From NCBI GenBank assembly GCA_037447655.1, contig JBBHKE010000216.1, positions 278,694 through 342,693 of the forward strand: DNA of 64,000 nt, in the 5' to 3' direction. The DNA comes from Zygnema cylindricum. Lineage: Eukaryota > Streptophyta > Zygnematophyceae > Zygnematales > Zygnemataceae. Both the position numbers and the translations under genes were made by a program. Shown here one piece after another: positions 11,371 through 24,480 of the stretch. Each line of letters starts with the position of its first letter. Position 1 is the stretch's first letter. The notes beneath the pieces were generated by a model. That model saw only the letters and a list, made by a program, of their open reading frames with translations, made no database searches and was not told the origin of the DNA.

Positions 11371-13194
11371 AAAATCTAATTGGAAGTTGGTTGTAAGAGG
11401 AAAGTTTGGATAGTTACTTGGATATGATGAGAATACAAAAAGATAAAAAAATTATGAACTCGGGAAAGAAAATATCATCCAAGTTAAACACTTGGTGGTT
11501 ATGGATGAATGAAGTTAGTAGATCTCTTTAAAAACACTCAACCGGTTAGAATTAGAATTGAATCCGAAAATGAGTTAGATTCAGATTCTCTAAAAAAAAA
11601 CTTTGGTTCAACCGGAAGTTGCTGATGCAAGAAAAACTCTTATCGAGAGTGACTTACTTTTGGAGTCTGAATCACCAGTCCAACCCGAGGAAGAGGACGA
11701 TGAAAGACCGGAGATGGACTCCATGGATAGGGGAGAAAGACCGGATGTGAACTCCATAGATTAGAGAGAAGATAGACCTATTCGAGAAATCCAAGATTAC
11801 CCTCCATTTTGGCAACAGATTTTGAAAGAGGAAGAAGAAGTAGCAAGAGACTTCAAGAAAGATAAGTCAATAATAAGGTAACTAAGTTGTCGTATATGAG
11901 CGAACCTCAAACTTATTTGGAAGGAATTAATAGTCTGGAAAGACATAGAAGTGCATCAGATGGACATCAAAATAGGTTTCTTGCACGGAGAATTGAAAGA
12001 AGAGATCTTCATGCGACAACCAGAAGGATTTGTGGAAAAAGGAGAAGAAGCAAGGTGTGTAGATTGATAAAGTCCCTTTATGGAGTGAAGTAAGCTCTGC
12101 GCAAATGGAACAAGAAACTGGACGAGTTTTTGACTTATTTGGGATATGTCCGAATTAGCTCAGATCATTCCATCTATCTATTTAAGGATGAGGAAGGTAT
12201 AATGTTTATTGCAATCTATGTTGATGATTTTCTTGTTTTAAGTAAATCAATAGAGAAATCTAAAGAGTAGATTTGAAATGAACGATTTGGGGGAAGCAAA
12301 ATATATTTTGGGAATTATGATGGAAACGGATAGAGAGAAGAAAATAATTAGACTAACTCAAAATGAGGGAATCGGAAACATGCTTGAAAATTTTCAAATA
12401 GATAAAGCAAATAGTTGTACGACTCTAATGGATTTAAAGATGGGAAATGAGAGAGTTTAGAAATGGAAGTTGTGGTCTTGGATGATGAGATAGGACCGGA
12501 GGAAAGAAATTTTATGCAAAATATTCCGTACTGACAAGCTGTCGATAGCTTGATCTATTTTATGAAATGTACTCGTCTTGATATAGCGACACTTGTACGA
12601 ATATTAAGTAAGAGTTTAAATGATTATTGGAAGAAAGATTGGGAAGGATTCAAGAGGGTCATGTTGTACTTCATAGGAACAACAAATCGGTGGTTGCATT
12701 TGAGGAGGTATAATACTCACATCACTACTTGGAGTGATGCCAGTAATGGGGAGGCTCCAATGAGAAGATATACATCTGGGTACGTGTTGTATGTTGGGAA
12801 TGGGACTTGCTGTTGGAGTCGTAAGCAACAAAAGGTGATTGCTCATTCCACCATGCAGTCTGAGTATATGGCCTCTTGTTCATATGTGAAAGAATTAATG
12901 TGGGTGAAATCATTGTTTCAAGAACTTGGTTATATGAAAAATGGAGTGTAAAAAATATTATGTAATAATCAAGCTGCAATTGCAATAGCAGCAAATCCAA
13001 AGCATCACTTTAAAGCAAAACACATGGATATCAGATTGAGCTTTTAAAGAGAGAAGGTTGAGAATAAAAACATAAGTTTCGAATGTAGACCAGATGGGGA
13101 GATGGTAGCGGATATGATGACCAAACCAGTGCCTTTCCCCAAATTGGTATTTTGTAAGGAGAAGTGTGGATTGAAGCAAAAGATAGATAAGAAA
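11371..13194 (+). pseudogene. copia RT/RNase H fragment (element F)
   Basis: A linker region rich in E and S runs to about 11880, followed by broken RT (DGHQNRFLARRIERRDL region in the wrong frame, CRLIKSLYGVK, FIAIYVDDFLVLSKS near 12210, MNDLGEAKYILGIMMETDRE) and RNase H (12550-12951; LDIATLVRILSKSLN, WSDASNGEAPMRRYTSGYVL, CCWSRKQQKVIAHSTMQSEY), ending MVADMMTKPVPFPKLVFCKE. The longest open stretch is 133 codons. The core RT start appears deleted. It is non-functional. Confidence 0.85.
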
Positions 13195-13205
13195 AATAAA
13201 GGGAG
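13195..13205 (+). other. polypurine tract of F
   Basis: AATAAAGGGAG directly before the TGTTGAAA start of the 3' LTR; compare AATAAGGGGAG in B and C. Confidence 0.7.
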
Positions 13206-13684
13206 TGTTGAAAAAGGTATTTTATATTTCTATCTTTTGTTGGACAGTCTGTGGTGTCATTTAAACCCTCATACTTGTCGTACTCACTAAGGACTCAAAG
13301 ACAACCATGGATTCCTTAGGCAGATAGGGAGATACCAAAAGGGAGTAGGAGGCACAACCCTTTGCAAAAGATAGGCGGCCACGCCAAGATCTGATCCTAG
13401 GTCTTTCAAAATGACCGCCGTAAAGCACAGCCAACCGTCTTATCCGTTAGGTCTTGACGAAGTGTTAGGTACATGGGTAAGATTCATATTTCAAGATGTA
13501 CCACTTGACATATTCTATTTAACGGGTTACGAAACGGAACGAACACAAAACAAACTGAACCGCACAAAATATCAGGCCGCGCGAAATAGACGAAACGACA
13601 TTTAATTTCAACGGGTAATATATTATCCTAAAGGCTTTATATAAGCAGGACATACTGTGGGCCAATCGAGGTCACATAATTACA
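13206..13684 (+). mobile_element. 3' LTR of copia F (internally deleted)
   Basis: It starts TGTTGAAAAAGGTATTTT after the polypurine tract and ends near GAGGTCACATAATTACA, resembling the A LTR end (CTAAAGGCTTCCTGTATTCT ... GAGGACACAGATTTGCA). It is about 479 bp against roughly 1000 bp for intact relatives, because the promoter-proximal middle part is missing. The antisense tRNA-like module is retained at about 13385-13450. Confidence 0.7.
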
Positions 13685-13839
13685 CCAAGGAAGACCACTT
13701 TGTTGCCTTCCCAAAGCCAACCATCTTAATTTTGTAAAGGGGTGCATGGGAACTCTACAAACCTTGCGCCTCCTAAGTAAAAGAGTTTAGAGTACATACC
13801 CACCCTTGTTTATTGAGTTTCCAGACCTTTGGTGAAAAA
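13685..13839. other. unassigned flank between F and G
   Basis: Short non-coding stretch between the F 3' LTR and the G left LTR. Its last five bases (AAAAA, 13835-13839) are the target-site duplication of G, so sequence after 20017 is its original continuation. Confidence 0.6.
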
Positions 13840-14734
13840 TGAAACTTTATGGCCTCCATTAGCCACAGAATATATAGCGTATATAAGACCTTTACGATAA
13901 CGCTTGCCCCTTCCTCTTTCCCACAAAATAAGGGCCACCCTGGCACACAATTATTCCGACCACCCTTACCCTTGTGAGGGCCCGACTCCCTTGAGCAGAA
14001 CGCAAAAAGAATCACTGAATTTTCTCCTTTGAGGAGTAAGTTATCAATGGTCAAAGATGACCTTTATAGTTACAAGCTCTTTTAGAGATAGGTGGCGAAA
14101 TTTCTTTAAGTCCTAGTTTTCCTACTCACAGCTACCTACTACTAAACCCTTAACCAATAGGAATATTGTACAGTACAAGAAGGTACATCGGCCGATGCAC
14201 TTCTTATACGACCATTGTACGACACGACCTTCAAAGTGATTCTTGTCAAATTGAGAGCCATGGTTCCTCCTCCCATCTTCTTCGGTGTCCAATAATAAGG
14301 TGCCCCTTTGCATCGCGTGACGCTTTCTCCAAAATCCGCCAAAATTTCATTCCGGGTTGGCGGCTGCAACGACAGCCGTCTGATTAAATGTATTTACCCG
14401 GTTTCGATTCGCGTCCGTCCATGAATCGTTTCACATGCGCCTATTTGCTAGTTTATTCCGTTAAATGAATTAGCCATCGCGTAAACATTTATAATTATCA
14501 AACCCAATGTGTGTATCCATTTTTTAGCAACTTAACAGATAGGGCAGTAGGCTATTTTCTGGAATATGCATGACCTAGGATGAAATTCAGGCAAGTGCTA
14601 CTTTTTGGTAAAGTGTCCCCTATTCTAGTCTGCCACCATCCGACAAACGAGGCAGCCATGGTTTTCTCTAATCCTCTCTCCCACTATAATCTAACTAAAA
14701 TAGATAGTGAACTATTAATTACTTGTTTTCAACA
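13840..14734 (-). mobile_element. 3' LTR of copia G
   Basis: TGAAACTTTATGGCCTCC ... TTTTCAACA, 895 bp. Pairs with 19141-20017. The AAAAA duplications at 13835-13839 and 20018-20022 flank the whole element. Against B the LTR is strongly diverged, and its own two copies differ at many positions, so the insertion is old. Confidence 0.85.
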
Positions 14735-14744
14735 CTCCCCTTAG
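14735..14744 (-). other. polypurine tract of G
   Basis: On the minus strand CTAAGGGGAG abuts the TGTTGAAAAC start of the 3' LTR. Confidence 0.65.
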
Positions 14745-17700
14745 TTCCTAGTCACTTTTCAATTTTAGTCCACAATTTTCTCTGCAAGAAATTAACGTAT
14801 GAGAATTCACTAGTTTTGTCATCATGTTTGCAATCATTTCTTCATCAAATTTATGAACCAGTTTGATGATTTTATTTTCAACCTTCTTTTTGACAGAGCT
14901 TAGTCTAATATACATATACTTAGCTTGAATTAGCGGCAATAGAGATAGCAACTTGATTATCACAAAAAACATTTTGAGTTCCAGACTTGACGAACCCAAG
15001 ATCTTGAAGAAGAGATTTCACCCACATTAATTTGGTGGTGGCAGCACAAGAAGCCATGTACTCAACCTCCACCGTGAACTGAGCAACGACTTTGTGTTGC
15101 TTGCCACTCGAACTGCATGGACCAGATCGAACTTGCAACACATATCTAGTCGTACAGCGCCTTAAAGGCACATCTCCATAACTGATATCACTCCTACTAG
15201 TGATGTCAGTGTGCTCCCCTCCCAAATGCAACCAGAATTCCTTTGTCCCCACCAGATACCTCATCACCCTTTTGGGTGCCCCAGAGTCTTTCTTTTTGGG
15301 TTATTTAGACTCTTGGTGAGGACACCTACAGCTGCAGCTATATCTCACTGAGTAGAGTTTTTAAAATAGATTAAACTTCCTACAATATGGTGATTAGGGA
15401 TGTTTTTCATAAATCTTTTTTCTTCCTTTTCCATCTCATAATTAATGATCAATTTTCCTCCCTCTTCACTCCCCTCAAAGATTTCTTCAAATCCATGAGA
15501 ATAGTACATCCATTTGCTTTCTATGTCTGATTTTTTTTTAACATATTTCTAATCGCTTCTTTTTGAATAAGTCTGATTATATTATTTTATTCCCTATATC
15601 TCTCTCCATCGTAATTCCCAAATTATATTTTGCCTTGCCGAGGTCTTTTAGGTCAAACCGACTTCAAAGATCCTATTTCAGTTTGTTAATTTTCTCGAAG
15701 GATTTGATTAAGACTAATAAATCATCTATATAAATAGCAATGAATATTACTCCATTCTCATCCTCAAACAAATACATGGAATGATGTTAACTTATTATGA
15801 TGTACCCCAAACCGGTCAAAAATTCGTCCATTTTAATATTTTATTGCCGCCGAGAGTGCTTAATGCCATATAATGGTTTTATTAGTTTGCACACCTTGCT
15901 TTCTTCCCTAATTTCCACGAATCCATTTGGGTGCTTCAAGTTAATTCCCTCTTCCAACTGTTCGTGTAAGAGGGCGGTTTTGATATCCATTTGGTGTATT
16001 TCAATATCCTAGGCTGCGGTTAGGGTTAAGATGATTCTAACAGAGGGAAATTTGACTACTAGTGCAAAGGTTTCTTTATAGTCTATGCCCTTTTTGTGAG
16101 CGTAACCTTTAGCAATTAATCTATCCTTGTATCTTTCAATGGTATTATATGGGTTAAGCTTAAGTTTAAAAATCCCTTTACATCTAATCGGTTTCGATTT
16201 GGTGGACATTCTACCAACTCCCATGTATTGGCTTCTATAATGGAAGTCATTTCCTCATTTATGGCAATATCCATCTGCTACTTTCAAGAGTATTTATGAC
16301 CTCTAAGCATGTCTGAGGCTCATCCCGGTGGGAGATCTTTGTGAGTTGATTCTTTACTTGTCTTTCTTAGAGCCATTTGCTCATTCTTCTCCCCCCTTCA
16401 AAATTTGATGCCGGTATGGAAGGCATCTTCGAGTTTGTTTAAGAAGATTTTCCGGTTCTTTTTCTCCCAATTTTTGTATCTCATAAAGTGCCTTTTCGGT
16501 TTCCATTTCGTATTGAGGCGTTATCTTGGATGTTGTTCTTTCCTCCTCTTTTGGGAAACCTGTAGATTCTTCTTTTTCTCCATCTAATTTCTCATTATTT
16601 CGAAAGTCAAAGTCAGAATATTGATCCGGTACAAATCTGATTTTGACTTTCTTATTATATTTGAATGGATCAATGGACTTTCCTTTATTCCTCACCACTA
16701 TGTGTTTTACGAAAATTATATTTTTTTTTACAGATCATAAAATCGACATCCTTAAGTGCTCTCATCATATCCTACAAGATATCTTGGTTTCCCTCTTCCT
16801 TCTAGTTTCCATTTAGTTTTATCTGAATCTAAATCGTAGACTTGACTTCCAAACACTCTCAAACTAGACAAATATGGTTTTCTTCCTGTCTACCTCTCAT
16901 AAAGAGTTTCCTCTTTATTTGCTAAAGTTAAGACTATATTTTTGATGAAGTTAGCGTAGTTCATAGACTTAGCCCAAAATTGCATTCCTATCCTCTTATC
17001 TATTAGCATACTTCTAGTAATATCCTCTAGAGTTTTATTTACTTTTTCTGCTACTCTATTTTGTTCGGGATTGTAAGGGACAATTTTTTCATGATAAATT
17101 CCTTCCCCTTTAAGAAATTCTTCAAACTTCCTTGAGGTGTACTTTTTCCCTTTATCACTTTTTATTTTTTTTATTGAGGCCTCATGTAATTTTTCACTCT
17201 ATACTTTATATTCCTTAAATTATCCTTATACTTTTGACTTATGTATGAGAAAGTATACCTTTGTGTATCTAGACCAGTCATGTGTTATCGTTAGCATATA
17301 TCTTTTTCCCCCATTTCAAGCATACCTAGCACGTATTCAAACATTATTGTGTATGAAATCGTATACTTTCTCTCTTCTAAATGTGGATGCTTTTAGGAAT
17401 GGAAGTCTATGAATCTTTCGTTGAGCACATCCAATGCAATCATGTGAAGTTTTATCATCTCCAAACTTAATCCTATCCACTATTCTTTTTTTTCATTTAT
17501 TTTTCTCTATCTAGATGCATATGCCCCAACCTTTTATGCCATAGCATCATATCACTTTCACACGAGTAGAGAACATTATTTTCATCACATAGTACAACTC
17601 TAAACATTCTTTGATTTCCTTTCTCATCTATGAAATAAATCTCATTATCATAGTAAGTTGTGAAGACTTCTTTCCAAGTTCATGTTTCAAACTCTTTGTC

Positions 17701-19126
17701 ATCTAGTGCAATTGTAGAGACAAGATTCTTACTGAGGTGTGGAATGTAAAAAATATATGAGAGTGTTACATTGAGGCCTTCCCATCAACTAAGACATTTA
17801 AATCAAAAAAACCAACAAGACTTGTGGTTTCTACCGTACCATATCCGTACTCTATCTCAACCATTGGAATTTTCCTCAATTTAGTGTACCACCTCTTATC
17901 CTTGCACATATGCATGGATGCCCCCAAATCAATGATCCATCTATCTTCAGGTAGATGTCTCTTACCTCTGAAAACACATTACTATCTCCGTGGAATGTCG
18001 GTATGCTTCTTAGTGGTTTTCGGATTGAGGAGGAGCTCCTCAAGCTCTTGTTCCGGTGTGGTTGCCTTTTCTTCTTGGTCTTGATACACGTGAGTCAGAA
18101 AAAACCTTTTTCTTTCCTCCATCCCTTGAGGTTCCTTGTCCATCTTTGAGCCGGAGATATGCAAGTCTGACACAGTCTGCCATATAGTGTCCTGGTTTTT
18201 TGCAAAAGTGACATAATCCACCTCGTGGAGCTCCTCTCCCTTGTTGATCAAGCCTGCCAACTCCTTGTCCTCTTCCCCCAAAATTTGGATAAAGATCCTT
18301 TCCCTTTTGCTCATCATGCTTACGCTAATCAAATCCTCTAGTTAGTGTTTACACACTCGGACTTCCTCTCTTTAGTTCTATGGTATTTTCTTTCACTAAT
18401 ATCATCCCCACTACATCATCCCAATTCCAAATGTTATCACCTATATCTTGCAATCTGTTAATTATATTATCATACTCTTCAGGTAGTTTCATCATCAATG
18501 TTTTCACTCTTTGTCTCTTTGACCATGAGTTACCTGCACTCTCTCGTTCTCCTAATAAGGCTCCTAAGTCATTACAATAATAATTGATATATCTCCCTTG
18601 TAAGTATAAGTTGATATTTTATTTTTTGCCAGCAGCTACTGTTGCAATGACTAACACTTAGATTTGTTTACTAGTGACTCCCAAATCTGAGAAAATGAAT
18701 AGATTTTCATATGGGGGATGGCAATGCCGTTCACTACTCATTTAAGAATGAGATGCTTAGCAATGGTGTCTTTATAGTGCCATTTTTCATACTTTGACCC
18801 TTCAGTCCGACTCCCTACCACCATTGGTGGTGGTGTTACTACTAGTATCGTCCGCGACAATGGAGTTCCTCGAGATGTGGCTCCTCCATTTTCTCCCTCT
18901 ATGATAATTTCCTCCACTTCCTCACTATCGTCAATGATTGGGATAGATACTCTGGCTGTTGTTGTTCTGGAGGTGCTAAAAAAATGTGTTCCTCCAAACC
19001 CCGGTGGTGATGGGCATCGAATATGATCGAATACTATGCCCTATAGATGTTTCTTAAAGAGAGCACCTTCCATCATCATCTCCCACTATAGAAAGTGTGA
19101 TCCATAAAATATGGGCACCCTAGAGG
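14745..19126 (-). pseudogene. copia gag-pol remnant (element G)
   Basis: A complete but decayed copia internal region. From the 5' end (right side): gag near 19060-18330, with MVEIEYG-type protease/pre-integrase sequence near 17850; GAG-pre-integrase and integrase (about 17700-16900, including the region matching TPYERWTGRKPDISHLKVFG); linker with EKALYEIQKLGEKEPE (16698-16381); RT with PIRCKGIFKLKLNPYNTIER and GIDYKETFALVVKFPSVRII (16224-16009) and a YxDDL-equivalent region near 15730; RNase H with MMRYLVGTKEFWLHLGGEHT and SRSDISYGDVPLRRCTTRYV (15267-14920). Stops and frameshifts occur throughout. The order matches B and C. Confidence 0.85.
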
Positions 19127-19140
19127 GTGGGCCCATAACC
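19127..19140 (-). other. primer-binding site of G
   Basis: On the minus strand GGTTATGGGCCCAC, directly following the 5' LTR. Identical to the sites of A, B, C and I although the rest of G is strongly decayed. Confidence 0.8.
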
Positions 19141-20017
19141 TAAAACTTTGTAAAATATACAGCGTTTAAAAGACCTCTAAGATAATGCTTGCCCCATCCT
19201 CTTTCCACTAATTAAGTTCCACCCTGGCACACAAGTGTTTGGACCACCCTCATCCTTGTGAGGGCCCGACTACCTTGAGCTGAACGCAAAAAAAATCACT
19301 AAATTTGATCCTCTGAGCAGTAAGTTATCAATGGTCAAAGATGACCTTTAGAGTTACAAGCTCTCTCAAAGAGAGGTGGCTAGATTTCTCTAAGTCCTAG
19401 TCTACCTACTCACATCTACCTACTAAGCCTTAGACCAATAGGAAGACTGTACAGTATGAGAAGGTACATCGGCCGATATACTTATTGTACGACTATTGTA
19501 CGGCATGGCCTTCAAGGTGACGCCTCTCACATCGGAAGCCATGGTTCCTCCTGCCATCTTCTTCGGTGTCCAATAATGTGGGGCCACTTGGCATCGCATG
19601 GCGCTATTTCCAAAAGCCGCCAAAAGTTCATTCCGGGTTGGCGTTGCAACAATGGTCGTCCGTTTAAATATATTTACACGGTTCGGATTTGCATCCGTGC
19701 ATGAATCGTTTCACATGCGCCTCTTTGCTAGTTTGTTCCGTTAAATGAATTAGCCATCGCGTAAACGTTTATATAATTATCAAACCCAATGTGTGTATTC
19801 ATTTTTCAACGACTTAACGGAAAGGGCGGTAGGCTATTTTCTGGACTATGCACGACCTAGGATGAAATTCGGCCCAGTCCAACTTTTTGGTAAAGTGTCC
19901 CCTATTCCAATCTGCCACCTTTCTACCAAGGAGGCAACCATGGTTTTCTCTGATCCTCTCTCTCTCTAAAGTTTAACTAAAATAGATAAGTGAACTATTA
20001 ATTACTCCATTTCAACA
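19141..20017 (-). mobile_element. 5' LTR of copia G
   Basis: About 877 bp, ending TTTCAACA on the plus strand and followed by the AAAAA target duplication at 20018-20022. Collinear with 13840-14734. The terminal TG at 19141 is mutated to TA. Confidence 0.82.
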
Positions 20018-20754
20018 AAAAATAATATGGGCCCTTAAATCATGATCGAAGGGACGAAGGGAGGGTAACGAACACAAGGCAAGTTCTCTTGCCTCAAGTC
20101 CTACCTTTGTAAATAGGGATCCCTAGGATAATCATATGAAAATCTAGACATAGTGGTACATCGTACCTTAAGTCACACGTCTATGATAGATTAATAGTTC
20201 TTAAGTATTACCCAACTACCAAGTATACGAGTCCAGTCAAGTTCAGGTTGGTCAACGTCATTACTTGTTGTTTGTATTCTTAATAAATCAGTGCCTGTTA
20301 CACAGACATGGAACGTGTCCTATTTTTCATCCCCGTTATAAGCGCATGGACCGTGTCCTATTTATAAAAACGTCTAAGTACTAGAGTATTGTACTAATGT
20401 AGATGTAAGTACGAACATTTCAAGACACGACCCGAAACAAAAAAAAGATTGACGCAAAATCGGGCAAAGAATAAACGACACTTATTTGTCTTGATTCCAG
20501 TCACACCGCGTCCTGTTTATCATGCCCGTTACACATGCATGGACCTTGTCATCTGACGGTCACGTGCAAAGGATAAGCGGCTGAAGACTCATTAGTGCGA
20601 GTGGCAACTTTTCTCTTCGTTCGAGCAACCAAGATTTGACGGTCAAAAACAATTGCCAAGGGAGTACTTTGACAATTAGCCGATCGGTGAGGTCGCCTGA
20701 AGGACAAAGTTACCCGTTTGCTGACGTTGCCCGGGGGACAAAGTTACTCATTTC
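20018..20754. other. unassigned flank with a dispersed motif
   Basis: No coding signal. A motif of about 30 bp (CGTTATAAGCGCATGGACCG then TGTCCTATTT) occurs in three related forms at about 20296-20326, 20334-20363 and 20527-20550. The rest shows nothing recognisable. Confidence 0.4.
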
Positions 20755-20770
20755 TTGACGTTGCTCGAAA

Positions 20771-21440
20771 TAGGAGGGAGAGGGAGAGAGAGAGAGAGGG
20801 AAAGAGGAAGGAGAGGGATAGGGAGAGGGAGAGGGAGAGGGAGAGGGAGAGGGAGAGGGAGAGGGAAAGGGAGAGGGAGAGGGAGAGGGAGAGGGAGAGG
20901 GAGAGGGAGAGAGAGAGGGAAAGGGAGAGGGAAAGAGGGAGGAGAGGGAGAGGGAGAGATAGAGGGAGATGGAGAGGGAGAGGGAGAGGGAGAGGGAGCG
21001 GGAGCGGGAGAGGGGGGAAGAGGGAGGGGGAGAGGGATAGGGAGAGGGAGAGGGAGCCGAAGAGATAAGGGGAGGGGAAGATGGTGAAGGAGAGGGAGAA
21101 ACATGGAGAGGGAGAAAGAGAGAGGGAGGTAAATAAGGGGCGGGAGAGGAATAGGAAGACGGAGAGGGTGAGGGAGAGGGAGATGTCAAGGGAGATAGAG
21201 GTAGACGAAGAAGGATGGACAGAGTGAAAGGGAGAGGAGAGGGAGAGAGAGAGATGGAGAAAGAGAGATTTAGGGGGAGGGAGATGTTCAGGGAGAGCGG
21301 AGGTAGGGAGGGGAGGGAGAGGGAGACTAGGTGGGAAGGGCGAAGTAGAGGAGGCGGGAGAGAGAGAAGTAGACGTAGGTTGAGGAGGAAGTAGAGAGAG
21401 AGGGCTAAGGAGAGAGAGGGACAGGGAGTGAGAGAGGGAG
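20771..21440. repeat. purine-rich hexamer array (GAGGGA)n
   Basis: Almost pure G/A on the plus strand. It is dominated by GAGGGA units between about 20810 and 21060, becoming irregular towards 21440. The long Arg/Glu/Gly- and Ser/Pro-rich open frames over it are by-products of the repeat. Confidence 0.93.
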
Positions 21441-24285
21441 AACTAGAAAGAGTGCAGTACGTCTAGCGAGGTGGAAAAGAAAGAGGATATTCCTCCGAGA
21501 ATTTCAAACATGAAATACATTAGTAAGATTAATCATGTCATTGAAGTTTACAATCTAAATTTTAGCTTTGTAAATGTACTTCGAAATGTACACCGTTAAA
21601 CGCTATTATTGCTCATGTTTTTTCATTGCTTAGAACATTTTTTCTCTGTAGACACTCGTCAAGTTATCTTGTGTATGGCTATTAGTGTTGATATTTTTTC
21701 GCCACTTTAAACATGTTTTCTCTGTATACACTTTGTCTGATGTTATTCAAACAGTTACGATTGACAGGCAAGGTTCTCATTCTCCTATTGGCAGTCACCA
21801 ATCAAAACAGGACAGGTGAGCACGGAGAGAAATGACTTGATGTTCATGAAAAACTTTTCATTAATAGTAGTACACGGTGTACTATTTCATACACTTAATG
21901 TAAATATATACGTGAAAAGAGGCAAAAGGCATTCTTAGCGTTTCTATTCCACTCCCTTCATTGACTTGCGATTGGATGTCCACTTGGGTCACCAGATTCG
22001 CTGATTGTATTCCTAAAACAACATTCAACTGAGATAAAATGAAATTTTACATTCAATATATATTTTTTTAATTCTCATCTTACGATTGAAAGTATCCATG
22101 TGAAAATCGGACAAGCGTGCTCAGAGTAAAAATGTAATGTTTTAAGTGACAATCTTCCTTTTAAAGCTGTAGCGATACACGGTGTACTTTACTTCCAATG
22201 GTTTTGTAAAAGCGGTTTTAAAAATGTATGTCGAAAAAATGATTTTCCCATGATTGTGGAATTTCTGACATTCCACTCTAGTTTTTGAATATTATTCCAA
22301 TATTCCAGAATGTTTTTTTTAGGGTTTTATTTTACAGCCGAATGTCCCGATCCAGACCAAGAAATTTTTAAAAGAATAAAGATATATTAGAAAGAAAGAA
22401 AATACTATTTATTTTGCTTTACCGCTGTACAAATTGGAAGGTGAGGATCCAAAAACTTAAAAAGTTGTATTAATAAATTAACATTGTAATAACAATGATA
22501 TTTATTCGACGACGATGATACAAAAAACGACCAAAAAACAAAAAAATCCAAACCAAAAACCAAACCAAAAAACCACACCAAAAACTACAAAAAAAAAACA
22601 GATGATAACCGTGACCACAACAACGATCCCTTTTACAATCTCCACCGGTTATCCTTCCACCCACTTTACTTTTGTTAAATCCACACCACATATCCCAAAC
22701 TTTCACTCACTTTTTTCTGCTCACTCACTTTTTCCGCTCACTCACTTTTTTCTTCCCTTCATCCCTTTCATTTCCCACTCACTTCTTCACGTATTAGTTT
22801 TAGTAAGAAAAGAAGGCACAAAGGGAGGAAGAGAGGACGACAAATGGAGAGATAAGACAAAAAAAGGTCAAAGAGAGTCTCACTCACTCTAACACACATT
22901 GGATTATTAAGATTAGGTTAAATTTTTGATTTGATTTTAATTGATTTGATTTCTAATCCAATTTTAGGCATAAAAACCCTGAAAAGAGGTTTTGAAAAAT
23001 TACAAATAATTGGCAACTTATTAAAACCCAAAAAAAAAAAAAACAAACAAACGAGACAAAAATGCAAACACACATAAATTCAAAAGACGGAGTAGAGGAA
23101 AAATACAAACATTCACATTTTTTATAAATCTGAAATCAGTGGAAATACCAAAATAGAGACGAGACAAATACCAAATTTTTAAATTTTACACGCTCAGAAT
23201 ATTCGAAAGCAGTGGAAACTTGAAAAGGAGAAACCTTTTTCCATATTTCAAAACTCAAAATCAGTACAGCCAAAAAATACGATCAATTTCCATGTCGAAA
23301 ACTTCAAAATCAGTTAGAGACGAGAAAAAGAGAGATATTTTACAGGAATCAGTGGGAGTCTTGAAAATTACAAACATTTAAAAATTCCAAAACTTGAAAT
23401 CAGTGGATAGATAAAAAATTAAAAAAAAAACGAACATTTTACATACAATGTCCGAAGGCAGTGAAGACCGTGAGGCAGTGAAGAGGAGGGAGAGGTAAAG
23501 GTAGCAGAAGCAGAGCAGGGATGGGGGGTAGAGGGAGGAGAGGAGAGGAGAGGAGAACAGAGCAGAGCAGAGCAGTGCAGTGCCGTGCCGTACCTCAGTC
23601 ATGGATCACAAAAACAGAGGAGGTAAGTGACTCTAATAGTAAAAAAGCCTTAGAATCTGATAATTGAACTTCTATGCAACTCAAATTTGAGATTTTAAAT
23701 CATTAAATAAGTGACATAGCTTATTATATTACTATTATTTTAATATAAAACTAGAATCTAATCATAATGTTTAACTTAAGTAACTAAAGAACAAGGGAGT
23801 AAGAGAGATAACTTCAATTGGAAAACATGTATTACACATTAATGGCCGTACATCACCGTAATCGTACTGAATAAGTGTACAATCTGTACTTTTTCTCTGA
23901 CGACCAATGCAATTATAATTACAAGCCAGAATTGCCAGTAACTGCGTTTTTGTACTTCCCTTAATTAAGTCATATAGTTGGGTAATTATACAGACGATGC
24001 TATGACTGCCACATTACTGGCCGGTGGTCGAATAATCTTAAAAATAAGTACGGTTTGTTGTACTATTACAGCGACTACTGGATAGTACTGACGGTTACTT
24101 ACAGCGTCCGTATAATTACCATATTAACAACAATATAAAATGGAAAAAAGGGAATCCGACCCAATTGAATAAAGACAAGTTAAACACTCTTAGAGAAAAC
24201 AAAAATTGACATGTCCACGACACAAAATCATTGGTCGAGAGTCAAGAGACCTTAGCATATAGCAGTATTCCCTACAGCCAGGGCA
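21441..24285. other. intergenic, no gene recognised
   Basis: AT-rich, with no supported coding region. It contains low-complexity blocks: CCAAAAAAC-type repeats (about 22520-22600), CACTCACTTTTT-type repeats (about 22685-22780), AGGAG/AGAGC repeats (about 23530-23590), and a 140-bp inverted-repeat-bounded unit (23981-24120). GTACACGGTGTAC-like palindromes recur at about 21869 and 22171. Confidence 0.5.
23981..24120. mobile_element. possible MITE (140 bp, terminal inverted repeats)
   Basis: The ends GGTAATTATACAGACGATGC (23981-24000) and ACAGCGTCCGTATAATTACC (24101-24120) are inverted repeats; the first 16 positions match apart from one mismatch. No coding capacity. A target duplication is not clear, so this could be a chance or decayed foldback. 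Confidence 0.45.
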
Positions 24286-24299
24286 GTACATGAATAAGC

Positions 24300-24480
24300 A
24301 AACCAGGAAAGAGGGAGAGGGAGAGAGCGAGGAAGAGACAGAGAGAGACAGAGGGAGAGAAGGGGAGGGAGAGGGGGCCGAGAGGGGGAGGGAGAGGGAG
24401 AGGGGAGAGGGGAGAGGGGGAGGGAGTGAGGGGAGGGAGGGAGGGAGGGAGGGGGGAGGAAAGGAGGGAGGGAGAGAGAA
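24300..24480. repeat. purine-rich (GA/GGGAG) array
   Basis: G/A-rich tract with AGGGAG-type units and GAGGGAGG runs, followed by a short GATGATGAT stretch (24485-24520). The Ser/Pro and Glu/Gly frames over it are repeat artefacts. Confidence 0.9.

Noticed and set aside
9283-13684. F as the continuation of copia D (gag 1703-2116)
   Set aside because: F repeats the same gag N-terminal block (FEKHLWGIVS) already present in D, so they are separate copies.
20710-21189. Long Ser/Pro- and Arg/Glu-rich open frames on both strands (up to 159 codons)
   Set aside because: They are translations of the (GAGGGA)n array; open in several frames at once with no other composition signal.
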